Both the position numbers and the translations under genes were made by a program. 64,000 nucleotides of DNA from Diphasiastrum complanatum (Eukaryota; Streptophyta; Lycopodiopsida; Lycopodiales; Lycopodiaceae), in the NCBI GenBank assembly GCA_029204225.1, contig CM055094.1, positions 8,913,234-8,977,233 on the forward strand, in the 5' to 3' direction. The notes beneath the pieces were generated by a model. It had not been told where the DNA came from, did not search any database, and saw nothing but the letters and a program-made list of their open reading frames with translations. Shown in pieces: positions 32,461 to 43,319 of this stretch; positions within the stretch are counted from its first letter, which is position 1; each line of letters begins with the position of its first letter.

Positions 32461-33349
32461 TCCCATATACACATGACTCGCACATCAATTTCAAGTGGTC
32501 TTCTATAGTAGGCAATCCTGTTACCATCTCAAATTTTCTCATCAAACTGAGGCTTCCTAAGTTTAAGTGACCAAGCCTCTTATGCCACAACTCAGTTTGC
32601 GAAGGAATGGACAATACGAGTCCATGTTGCCCCTTGATTGTAGCATTCAATTTGTACAATTTTGTATTGGGCTCCCTTACTCCATCCGCAATAACTTTGA
32701 ACTTTTGGTTCACATCCTTCACAAAGTGCCTGATCGTCAGTATTTTGACGTCTAGCTTTCACCATTTCTCACTGTTGCTCTTCCTGCATCAAGATTCCTG
32801 TGAGCTCGTCAAAGGTTGGCAATCTTTTTCTTGATGCTATTCCACTTACAAACATTTGATAGGGTTCTGCAATGCCGCACAATGCATTGTGCACCAGCTC
32901 CACATCACGTATGCGCTCACCAGCAGAATGCAGTTCATCTCTCATTGTCTTGATTCTGGTCATGTACGTTTGAATGTGTTCTCCTTGTTCCATTCGGGCA
33001 CTATTCAGCTTCAAAAACATGATTCTAGACAGATTTGATGTCTCGAATTGCTCCTTTAGCACATCCCATGCCTGTCTGGGTGTAACAGCATCACAAATGT
33101 GGGTAATGATGTGATCCTTCACTGACAAGTTAATGAAGGTCAAACCTTTCCTCATCTTTTTGACACTTTGATATTCGCTTCATTTGGCGGCCTTCTCTCA
33201 TCACTTGTGATGACTTCCCACTCCATCAGTATGTTTTTCATTTTGAATTTCCACACTGCATAGTTGGAAATCCCGTCCAATTTGTTACTTTCACTCAAAA
33301 TGGACTCTCCCATGTTTGTCATCACAAAACTGCTTGAAACTTCTGCCAT
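32461..33349 (-). pseudogene. Copia gag to integrase remnant with internal deletion (family A, copy B)
   Basis: Minus-strand gag starts at 33349 with MAEVSSSFVMTNMGE and reads LDGISNYAVWKFKMKNILME, LTFINLSVKDHIITHICDAV and GEHIQTYMTRIKTMRDEL. At about 32730 it jumps from the gag C-terminus straight into the protease-integrase linker, skipping the zinc knuckle and protease. It ends with the integrase zinc domain ELWHKRLGHLNLGSL and CESCVYGKQ. The sequence is cut at 32461. It is closely related to the plus-strand copy at 52984-55003. Confidence 0.85.
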
Positions 33350-34606
33350 AGGCTAAAAACAGTATGTCGAGGCCAACTGTGATGTCAGAAGTTGAAAACA
33401 ATGACCTACACTTTTTCCCTTACCAGGTCACTCGCCGCTTTTCCACCAATTTGTAAGCCAAATGGCGTCGCCTTTCGAAATGCACTCAGTCGTCAACTTC
33501 CAACTACGTGCCCAGTGGAATGGTGAAATCACTTTTGGCGCACTCCGAACACTTTCTCCGCTGCAATCACTCTGTTTTGTTGTGTCGTACATGCAGGTAC
33601 AGTTCGGGTGCCCTTCGTTTGGAGGTTATAGCCTTTTATTTGGGTCAAAATGGACAAAGGACCCAAAAATAGGAATTTTCCTTGTTTTTGAACTATTTCT
33701 TCACCTTGAAGAAACTTCACACTTCACTTGTGAAGGGACTCAGCTCCAATTTCAGTATGAAAATTTTTAATGAAGTTGAAGGCCAGAATGCACTTCAAGA
33801 CCCTTCAAGATTTTTTCTACTTCATCCAATGGCTGATAGCAATCCAACGGCCCACGCTTCTCCTCTAGAACTCTATCCTGGTCATTGATCATGATAGATC
33901 CAAATCCGACCATCCAATAGCTATTTGTGCGCTAATCCGGAGTCATACATCCACTAGACTCCTCCAGCCGCTACCGCACTAGCCGCACACTAGAGGCGCG
34001 CGAGGCCTTCATGGCTCTTCCTCCTTCCTTCTTGCTCTCGTCATCTCCATTCCTACTATGGCAGCCACCGTAGAAACTAATTCATCTACTTCCCTGGCTC
34101 GTGGCTGCCTGTGGCCTCCTGGCTGATGCTACACACTGTTGGGGCGCCCTCCTTCCAACTTTTACAGCTCCAAAAAGAGTTCAGAATGGAGAGAAATCTC
34201 TGATTTTGTGCTCCCAAACCCCAAACCAGGGTTTTTCACACAAATCTATTCTTGGCTTCCAATTCACAGTGTTCTGACAGGCCCTACTGCTAGAACTTTG
34301 ATGCTTTAATCTGTTTGTCAAACGGTGTCCAATTGAATGCACATTGATTGCAAACACCAAATAGCCTACTTCAAAATCTCAAAATTCTATTTGCTGAGGT
34401 TCTGATTCAACCGACAACTCTTGTCTCTAAATCCCCACACAGTCTCAAGCTCACCAAGCTTCTGTGTGCTAAACTCTCTGCACTAATGCTTCTCCTTCCG
34501 TCTTCAACCCATCGTAAACCTCGAACTCTCAGACGACAGTTCTTCCGAAGCTCTCTTCAACGACGATGTTGTACTGTGTACACTCCCTGTACGCTCTGAT
34601 ATCAAC
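33350..34606 (-). other. 5' leader of copia family A copy B
   Basis: Non-coding leader between LTR and gag, sharing many phrases in inverse orientation with 51711-52983. The primer-binding site near 34595 is degenerate (TGATATCAGAGC instead of TGGTATCAGAGC). No host gene is seen. Confidence 0.6.
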
Positions 34607-34872
34607 TTAGAATTTGCTTCGAACAGAAACACAGATCATGCTACACAATAACACAAATAGAAAACACTCTCCACAACAAGTTCACATAGCAACTGTATTT
34701 CTCAAAATGAAATTACAGGGTACATATAGTTGTTCACTCAGGCAACTCATGACCCAGGTTGCCATTGGCGGGATGCGTGTCCCGTCGACTTGCTTTGTGG
34801 CGAGGCCAACTGATCCTTATCAACTGATAGGACCCACAATACAGTAGCACATTGATTCTACTTTAATTCTAA
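34607..34872 (-). repeat. 5' LTR of copia family A copy B (266 bp)
   Basis: Its ends are AATTCTAA (34865-34872 on plus) and TTAGAATT (34607-34614 on plus), so in element orientation it runs TTAGAATT...AATTCTAA. It is the inverse counterpart of 51425-51696, with the shared GTCGACGGGACACGCATCC-type block. Confidence 0.75.
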
Positions 34873-35379
34873 CTCATTCGCCATCAAATCTTACCATAAC
34901 TATGAAACCATTACCGCTCAACTTAGGTTGTTAGAAAGTATAATCAATTTTTTTGCATGACACTCCATAATCATTCATATAGTCATCGACATGCTTCCTC
35001 TAAGAGTACTAAGAATCTCATACTTCCAAGCAACCTTAGGCCAGTGATGGGTGTTACTATATTCATGACCATACAATCGAGCATTTTTCACTCGTATCAT
35101 CAAAACAATACTAAGCATTTTAATGATTACGGTTAACCCCACACATGCCATTCACTTAAAAGGGAACGACGTTTCAGGAGTCAAGACGAGAAAAGACACA
35201 TACCACTGTGCGCTTCAGAGATGATCTAGCCCAGGTCCAAAATTGCTCTAGCCGTTGTGACTTCCACCAATGGTATTTAAGTGTAATAAAATCTTTGGTA
35301 TTAAAAAAAAGTAGGGATTTTTTAGGGTTACTTTTTTTTAGGATTTTGGGCTGAAAAATAGCCATATAGTGAGGTGTTG

Positions 35380-35446
<67 letters not shown>

Positions 35447-35751
35447 AATTAAGCTTGATCAAGGAGATTAAGGCTAATGGATATTAGTGTTTCATTAAAG
35501 CATGTATAATAATATGAATCTAAGCTTTAATTTCATGGGAACGATCTTTCGTGTGACATGTTAGAATTCTCTTCATATCTTGATTGCTTTGCATGTGCTT
35601 AGAATTAGGGTTTTAAGATGGACAAGGAAACTTCTTACAGAGAGACAAAACATATTTATGAGATGTATCTTAGCAAGGCATGAAAGAGACAAGCGGGCAG
35701 TCCATGGCTGCATGACCTTTCTTGTGGCTGTGGATACACTCAATTTTCGGG
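34873..35751. other. Intergenic sequence, no gene
   Basis: Short frames only. Contains the GA microsatellite listed separately. Confidence 0.4.
35383..35442. repeat. (GA)n microsatellite, 60 bp
   Basis: Thirty AG/GA units without interruption. Confidence 0.95.
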
Positions 35752-36573
35752 TTAGCCAACAGAATCGACTGTATGTTCATCGAGTTTGCATCTCACGCAG
35801 GTCTTCTTGTCTCCACTTTGCTGTTTCGACCTTCCTTTGTTCTTCCATTTGCCTTTGCTGGTTCCTTTTGTTTGCTGATCACGATCCTGCTTTTGATCTG
35901 ACTCTCTCTTAGGCTTGAATTGTTTCTTTGTCTTTTCGTTGTCGTTGTATAGGGCTTGGTCAGAAGCATCGTTGTGATCAAGGTGCTCTCGAGCCTCGAC
36001 TTCTTCTCGAATCTCGACAATTGCCTTTTCAAGTGTCATTGTAGGATCCTTTGCAAGCAGTGTTTTGGTTATCTAGAAGGATCTTGGTAAGGCTCTCAAC
36101 AGATAGGTGAGCTGCTTCTCTGTTGACATTGCATTTTCTGCTCTAGAATTGTGTAGTGAAAGGAATAGATCCTTCATCTTCCTAATAAAGGAAGTGAGGT
36201 CTTTGTCATCCCACTGCAGGTTTGAATTCACCAGCTGATCTTCGAGCATCATTATTTGACTGTGTGATTTCGTCTGAAATTTCGTGAGTAGAGTGTCCCA
36301 CATCTCCTTTGCTTTAGAGAGTATAGCCAGGTCAAGTGTGAGGCTATCCTTGATGGATGATGATAACAAGGCTATTGCCTTATCATTCTTCTCCATCCAT
36401 TCGCGTAGCTCCTTGCCTGTTGTTGTAGGCATCTCCTCGGTGCCATCTACCTAGGGGAATAATCCTTCTCCCTTTAGTATCAGCGAGGTCTTAACCTTCC
36501 ATGCTAGGAAGTTAGATCCTGATGAATCAAGGACTGCATGGATCTTGGACTGTATGTTGCTTATTGAAGCCAT
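35752..36573 (-). pseudogene. Ty1/copia gag fragment (minus strand)
   Basis: The frame starts ATG at 36573 (MASISNIQSKIHAVLD), continues GSNFLAWKVKTSLILKGEG, meets a stop near 36450, then reads WMEKNDKAIALLSSSIKDSL, AKEMWDTLLTKFQTK, DLTSFIRKMKDLFLSL and LTYLLRALPRSF. A frame change at about 36070 leads to a Lys/Gln-rich C-terminal tail (36039-35752) with a damaged knuckle CVRCKLDEHT. It is a UBN2-type gag, distinct from the other copia gags in this window. Nothing downstream of gag remains. Confidence 0.82.
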
Positions 36574-36643
36574 TACTCCTGAATTCGTGTTCACTTGTTG
36601 ATGGTTGTTCGTTTGAATGCTTAGCCTCCTGGATCCAAGCTGG

Positions 36644-37635
36644 GCTCTGATACCACTGATGGCAAATGTGCACTCAGAAAATACAAATTCTAGCCAAAAA
36701 CTCTGGTGACAAACTGATGGGGTTCTCTCGAACGATCTGCAAAACTTTCTCGAAACTCGAATTATTTTTGTTTGAGAATAATTTGTGTTGAATCAATCAG
36801 GCTCTGTAACACAACAAGACAAACGAGACGAAATCTAGACAAAAACGAAACGAAACGAAACGAAGCAAAACTTAAACGAGCTCTGATATTGATTCATATT
36901 AAATCATAGAGATCGCGAAACGAAACGAAACATGAAGCGAAGCAAAAATGTTCGCGAACGAAATCAGTTCGTCAGGAATTCAGATATGATTGCTGGTCAC
37001 TGCCGACTATATCATTCCTACAATCCTTCAAAGTGTAGACAGACACTGCTGATCTATGTTAACAAATTAATATAACATTCAACAAAAATCAAACCAATGT
37101 GCGGAATTGAATTAACAAGTGAATCAGATACACGAATAATATCAGACAAAAATTCATTCGCAATCATACAATCATACAGAATAATATGTGCATAACAGCT
37201 ACAATATTATCTATTGATCTTTTTGAAATTCTTGAAATTTAGCACTGCATGAGAGATCCAAGCAATGCATTGGCGTGAGAGAAATACAATTCTCCCACGA
37301 ATCGTGTCTCGCTTACTAGCGGACTTCTGGATCTACTGATCCTCTCAAAATTGTCTCACTCACAAGCGGAGTGTATTTTGAATATTTTCGTCTCTTCTTA
37401 TTTTATGCATCAAGCATAAAGCATATAGTTCGTGAACTTTTTCGTGTCGCGTCGTGTAACTTCCAGATCAGAAAGATTAAACATTTATAACTATTCACGG
37501 ATTACAAGAGTGGCAGATTAGTCACGATCTAGAGTACTTCTACTGATGTCACGATATATGATCAAATACTTGTACCCCATGGTACATGGCTGATCTTCTT
37601 GGCCTTTTGAGGAGCACGACTGATGTCTTTTGTCA
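36644..37635 (-). repeat. Primer-binding site and LTR of the minus-strand copia
   Basis: GCTCTGATACCA at 36644-36655 is the primer site in reverse orientation. The LTR begins on plus at TGGCAAATG (36660) and is tentatively ended at TTTTGTCA (37635). Repeated CGAAACGAAACGAAACGAA-type words occupy 36848-36940. The outer boundary is a guess. Confidence 0.55.
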
Positions 37636-39781
37636 AAAATTTAGGATTGAAAACTAGCAAAGCTTTGCCAATAGAAACATTTTGTTACTTCAAGATTGTT
37701 GTGCTGAATGTTTTTTTTTTTAATTCAGTAGATTATAAAGTTGTTTGCACCTAATTAGATTTCATAGATGCAGTTATGAATAGAACCAAAGATGAGGTGG
37801 ACCTGTAGAGGATGGAAGAAAGTTTTTCAAGCGAATGAATCCAATCTGTTATCGACCTAAAAGTGGAGTTATAGAGAAGAACTACTGAGCAATACAAAGC
37901 GGATATACCTCATAGAACTAAGGCTGATTAGGAGAAGCTAAATGAGGAACATCATCTTGCACACAAAGCAACTATAATTTATAGAAAGAGTGACAAGTTG
38001 AGACAAATCCGATCCTACAACAAGTAGAGGAGGGCTTTATGAGAGCTATGCATAGAACGGAACAAGCCTCCCCTGTAACATGCCTTTGGTAATGAGCATA
38101 CCCTTCAAGTTCACCTTGAAGATGTTAACAATGACTTTAATGCAGAAGAAAATTGCAGTAGACTATAGGACACATCCATGAACCAAGATCCAAAATCAAA
38201 ACAAAAGCAAGAGTCTAACAAAGTTGCCTTGAGCTTTTCAGTGAAACACTCTTTAAACTATGTAAGTCTTTGATGATCAACTATTCATACTAAGCAATTA
38301 ACAGTAGGACAACTAATAAGGTCACAGTCGCATTTGGTAAATAGCCGTAATGTGCTAGCATCCATCCGGTTAGGACTTCACAAAAATTTACTTGCAAAGC
38401 AGTTAGGGCAAGTCTTTAGCTTCATATCAAGTGAAACAATAATTGTCATTCTTCGACATGGTCGACTTGACTTTCGTCGGCGTCGTTGATATGTCGGATG
38501 ATGTCCGATATGTCGGAGCCACCCGTTGAGCGATTCTTGAGTTCTATAGACTGTGTAGAAACATGAATAAAACTACATAATTGGATAATGAAAAATGGAT
38601 GAAGATTAAAGATCATTTATTCGACTGAATCACTCCGATAGTAGACTAATCCAACAAAAAGTGGCGAGGATATCTATATAGACTCACTCATTACTATTCA
38701 GTGACTAATCATGCTTTAAGTTGCTCTGTCTTAATCAATAAAAAGTTAATTTGACACTATAGGCTTCAGGAACTTGAATCATGTATCTATTGCAAATATG
38801 TCTAAGCATTCTTTAGTTCTAGATCTTGATTATCGAAATAAAAATTTTGAGCCTCCAATATGCTAGAGTTACAAACAGATAGAAAGATTGAAGCATTGAG
38901 GACTGACAATCTAGTTGAATATACTTCCAGTATATTCAAGAAGTATTGTTTGAGCTATGGGATTTAACACAACAATTTTCTGCTCCTTATTTTGCACAGT
39001 CCACTGGACTTGCTGACATATAAAATCAAAAGCAGATTATGCTGATATTAATCTGAGAGTATCAAAGAGGTTAGCCATACAATGACACATCTGCAGCTTG
39101 AACTCGGATTACACTTGAGAAGTGCAGGAATACTTTTGGGAGCGATAAAACCTATAATTTTGAGCAAGGCAGCAAATATTTTTGGTAAGAGTAATGCATC
39201 ACCTGCAATACCAACTAGTATAATATTTGCAAATTTCTTAATATAAGATCCACCTTATGAATAAGGATAAGAGGATTTCATGTACAGTGTAAACATATAT
39301 CAGAATAGTGATGCTAGTGTTAAGCAATATTGTTGCAAACACATGCTAGTGTAAAGTAATATTGTTGCAAGAACAAAAAAAGCTAATTACAGGAAGATCC
39401 TGGTACTCATCAAAGGTCCAAAGATCACGATATTGATATAGTAACTCAAAGCTGATAATATAAGAGATCATATTGGGATTGTAAAATAGCACCAAAAAAG
39501 CAGCAGCTTAACAATCCGGTACGTGATTTTTTGGCTATGGTTTTACTATGCAGATTCAGTATACGCATTGTTTCATGTTTGCAAAGACCATTTCATGATG
39601 TTTCTTTCTGGAATTTGGTCAGACAAAACCCCGCAGAGATACTCAAAGGCCTATTATCTATATTTAAACCTGACATGCTTCTCACACACTGTGATTCCAA
39701 TACCAAAAGGCAATACCACAAATTTTGAAAAGTCATGTCTATGTCCAAAATTCCTCTTTCAAATGGTCTCTTCAGAGGTTT
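37636..39781. other. Intergenic region and acid phosphatase 3' flank
   Basis: No coding pattern on either strand. A direct repeat GATATGTCGGA occurs twice near 38490-38515. The portion next to 39781 should contain the acid phosphatase 3' UTR. Confidence 0.4.
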
Positions 39782-41613
39782 CTAGATATGATACATTGGA
39801 TTTGGTAATTTGAATGTTTGGTTCCCACACGCTGCACCCATCATATCACTCCATTGGTCTCCCAAAATAGTCCAGATGTGGTAACCTTCCCTGCTCAAAT
39901 CTACTCTCCGTTTAGATTTGTACTCTGAAGCTGCCAGTTGTTGCTCGTCCTGAGACCTGGTCAAATTAATCAAGCAACAATGATATTAGCATTGCAAAAA
40001 AAAATTGCATATAATTTAGATGGCAATCCTTGCAAGTGGAAATACTCTTGCCTTCTAAGTCGTTTTATAATGAATGAGAAAGCCCTTTTACTTGTGTTCT
40101 GTGAATGGGAAACCTTGGCAACACTGGAGGGACTCAAGGGGCTCAATGACTCAACTGGCTACCTCTGGCCATCCAGCTTGCCAGCATACTATATTCACTT
40201 CACAGATGATTTTCCAAGACAAACAGTTATAACGACTTCTAGATGCAAAGATACAAGTTGCAATCATCCGAGAATGCCCCGCGTGTCAATCATGTTGCAT
40301 AAGATCCGTGCTTATATGTTGAATTAGACTTGAACCTTGGTCAACCTGGTACCCACCGGCCGTCGAGCTTGCCAGCACATAATAGACACTATTTTCTATG
40401 CCAAACTGTGACAAGATTTCCAAATGTGAAGATACAAAATGGAATGGTTCATCTGAGGATAATAGTATTGTCATGTAAGTGCAGACAAGGTCCATTACTG
40501 TAAGTCGAATCAGATTGGAAAATCCAAATCACAACTATCTCATTTTTATAATTATCTCACTAGATGAAGCATACCTGAGAATCAATTCTGCCCAATTATC
40601 ATAGCCTGCAAAACGAAGATTTTGTATAGTTGAACTCCTCTGAGCTTCTTGCCTGTTTGTTATGAAAATTACACTCCAGTTGGCAGCCACAAGTTCTCGA
40701 TATAAAGAAAGAGTTGGAAGAAGAGGAGGGGCCTTTGCTGCTTGAACCCAATTAGTCCATGCTTTTCCATCAAGCCTTGCATCGCTGCAACAGATAACGA
40801 TCTAGAATGAGATCAGGACGACTTGTAGCAAGTTTTAGGAGGAAAAAGCTGATCTCCAGATAAGTTATGTATCTACTGACTGCTAGCTCAGACACGAATA
40901 AAAACTCCGAAACTAAAACCCCAAAACCCCAAAACCAACGGCCATGAGCATTTCCAGATGAATGTCTCTATAATAAATTCAGACAGCAGGGTCTCTTGTA
41001 ACAAACAAATGAGCTCGGGAAACCTGACTATATCCCATCAAGGAAATCATCGGCTTATAATGCTTGGATGGTCTAACACATGCTTTTGCTTATATATGGT
41101 TGCAGTAATACGAGCTTACTCATAAAGACGTTGTGCAAAATAGGGAATATTGGACAGTGCAGTCTCATCTACATCGAGCACTATTGCATCCGAAGCATCT
41201 GCTTTTAGCACCGCTGATTGCAAGTAACGCCCAGCTGCGTTCAAAGTTTCTGCCACGTCTGCATAATATTGTCCTGCACATATGTATTCAGACACAGACT
41301 TCTCACACTCTTTTGGAAGAACCCAGCCATTGACATTATTCACCTCGACATTCCTTATAAAGGCAAGACAATGATTTGCAGCATTCATTCGATTTTGAGA
41401 CAAAAGCATTTCAGGCTGGACTCGGCATGCTCCAAGCATAACGGCGAGTGTAATAGTAAGCGTGATGAGAAGAATAGCAATGGTTGCAGTGGAGGACACA
41501 AGTATCGTAACTGCCAGCGATGAAAGATAGACTCCCAAGTCATCTGCTTGAATGTAACGACTGCCAAACTCTGCACGCTTTGCAGAAAACCGCAACAAGA
41601 TACGGAAATTCAT
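39782..41613 (-). CDS. Acid phosphatase, HAD class IIIB / vegetative storage protein family
   Basis: Proposed minus-strand join: 41613-41120, 40784-40575, 39956-39782 (292 aa), with GT/AG borders and matching phases. The family comprises secreted or vacuolar haloacid-dehalogenase-fold phosphatases that hydrolyse phosphomonoesters; some members serve as storage proteins. Residues 33-61 form one strong hydrophobic segment, acting as a signal anchor. HAD motif I is VLDVDETALSN (residues 145-155, nucleophile Asp147). Motif II is VIFITNR (203-209). A conserved Lys lies in YKSKRR. Motif III is GDQWSDMMG (267-275). The ending FKLPNPMYHI matches the family C-terminus. No frame damage is seen. The N-terminus before the anchor is longer than a classic signal peptide, suggesting a type II membrane topology. 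Confidence 0.9.
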
Positions 41614-42604
41614 TAGCTTTTGAGGAAAGCAAATGTAGAAGAAAACAGTTGAGTATTCATCGCAGCGGGACTTGATATTATATCATCAAATTCAAGAACA
41701 AAGAGCGGCAACGTCAAATCCAGAATTCCTTATAATCCATAAAGAAGATAAAAAGTTGATAACCTATTAGCAAAGATGAGTAGGATTTATTGACCATAAT
41801 CACGTATCGCTGCGTACAGAATTTCAATCGTCTGATTCAAAGTATAACATCATGACGAGCTCTGGGAAATTTTGAGTTCAAAAGCCTCAATGAAAATTTT
41901 ATACTGGCCTATGTTGTAGAAAATAATCAGTGTATCTTAGACAAATTAGTCGTTTAAATAAGCTTCTAGAAAAAATCTTCAAAAAGAGAAAACAATTAAT
42001 GTTTCCCTTGTTTCGATCGATTAGCATTCAAGTCGGACGTGACAGCAGCACGCTCAAATATCAAAGAGGAAACACAGGTTTTCTTTACTAAAAGAGTGCG
42101 ATTCTGGCCTTACCAGATCCACGAGTGCTGAGGAGACTCAACGAGGATTCATCACGTTCAAGTCTTTGACCAAACGTCGACACCGAGGGAATAGCACTAG
42201 TCATGTTTGCTTCCCTGAATCTCCTTCCAATTTCTCAAAATGCAAAGCTACACGCAAGCTTTCGCTCTCTAATTTGTGCAAAAAATGGTCTCATAATCGT
42301 GTCTGCTCTTGCCAATCACCACATAATCTGACATTTGTTGTGATAATGTCCTGTCTTGCAAAAGACATCTGGTTTTACAATAAATTTATCAACAAAAGGT
42401 CAGAGGTGAGTTTTAGGATCAGATTGACACAATTTTTCATCATTTTTCATGAAAATAATTCTCAGATTACAAGATCTGCGAACACAGGGCAGTAATAAGT
42501 CGAAATGTATCTCCGCAGCAGGCAGAAGCAGCATCGTTTCTAGCTCGTCAAGGGAACGCCGAAAGAGAAGCCGGAGATAAGCAAGAACGGCTTCGTTCAA
42601 GCCT
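41614..42604 (-). other. Acid phosphatase upstream region
   Basis: No separate gene is supported; the 109-codon plus-strand frame at 42166-42495 has no motif. It probably contains the promoter and 5' UTR of the phosphatase, but no TATA box can be assigned confidently. Confidence 0.4.
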
Positions 42605-42885
42605 CACAAGCGCTGTTACCTCCCGTTAAAAGATAACAGGCCCTGTTATGTTACGATAGGCTCAAGGATCGACCCTCGCAAGCCTTCTGTCACCGTCTGT
42701 TAAAAGATAAAGTCGTTGTTATATTAAAGGCAAGCTCTTGTAAGCGTTCTGTTGACGCCCGTCAAAAGATAACAGGACCTGTTATGTTGAATCAGGGCTT
42801 CCTGCAAGACGTCTGTCAATTCCCGTTAAAAGATAAGAGAGCCCATCCTTTTGTTAACCCCCCTTAAAAGATAACAAATATGCTA
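42605..42885. repeat. Degenerate array of palindrome-bearing repeats
   Basis: Five units containing GTTAAAAGATAA (near 42625, 42699, 42761, 42825 and 42862), each preceded by a CTGT(T/C)-rich lead. Units 1 and 3 carry ATAACAGGNCCTGTTAT (42633-42649, 42769-42785), perfect 8-bp arms around one base. Spacing is 74, 62, 64 and 37 bp. Confidence 0.75.
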
Positions 42886-42893
42886 CGTGAAAT

Positions 42894-43319
42894 AAAGCCC
42901 GCCCAAGACTTTTTCTCGATTTTCCTTAGCAAATGATAATAAATGAGTAGCTTTATCCAATGTAATGGGTCATGTCGTCATGTGATTGGGCAATCTTCCA
43001 TAACAATCTAAATAATACTTTTTGGTTTCTAAGGGAAGGCTCAAACTACTTGGGATGCCAAGCTACCCAGCTCAGCCAACCTCATTGGGTAACAATCTAA
43101 ATATTAATGTTAAAGCCCGCCCAAGACTTTTTCTCGATTTTCCTTAGCAAATGAGTAGCTTTATCCAATGTAATGGGTCATGTCGTCATGTGATTGGGCA
43201 ATCTTCCATAACAATCTAAATAATACTTTTTGGTTTCCAAGGGAAGGCTCAAACTACTTGGGATGCCAAGCTACCCAGCTCAGCCAACCTCATTGGGTAA
43301 CAATCTAAATATTAATGTT
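42894..43319. repeat. 218-bp tandem duplication
   Basis: 42894-43111 and 43112-43319 are near-identical head-to-tail copies; they differ by a 10-bp indel near the GCAAATGA phrase and a T/C change. High identity implies a recent duplication. Non-coding. Confidence 0.9.

Noticed and set aside
38460-38520. TCG-rich stretch with GATATGTCGGA direct repeats as a regulatory palindrome
   Set aside because: Only two short direct copies, imperfect symmetry, and no nearby gene start.
42605-42885. CRISPR-like array
   Set aside because: Repeats are degenerate and unevenly spaced, and the genome is eukaryotic.
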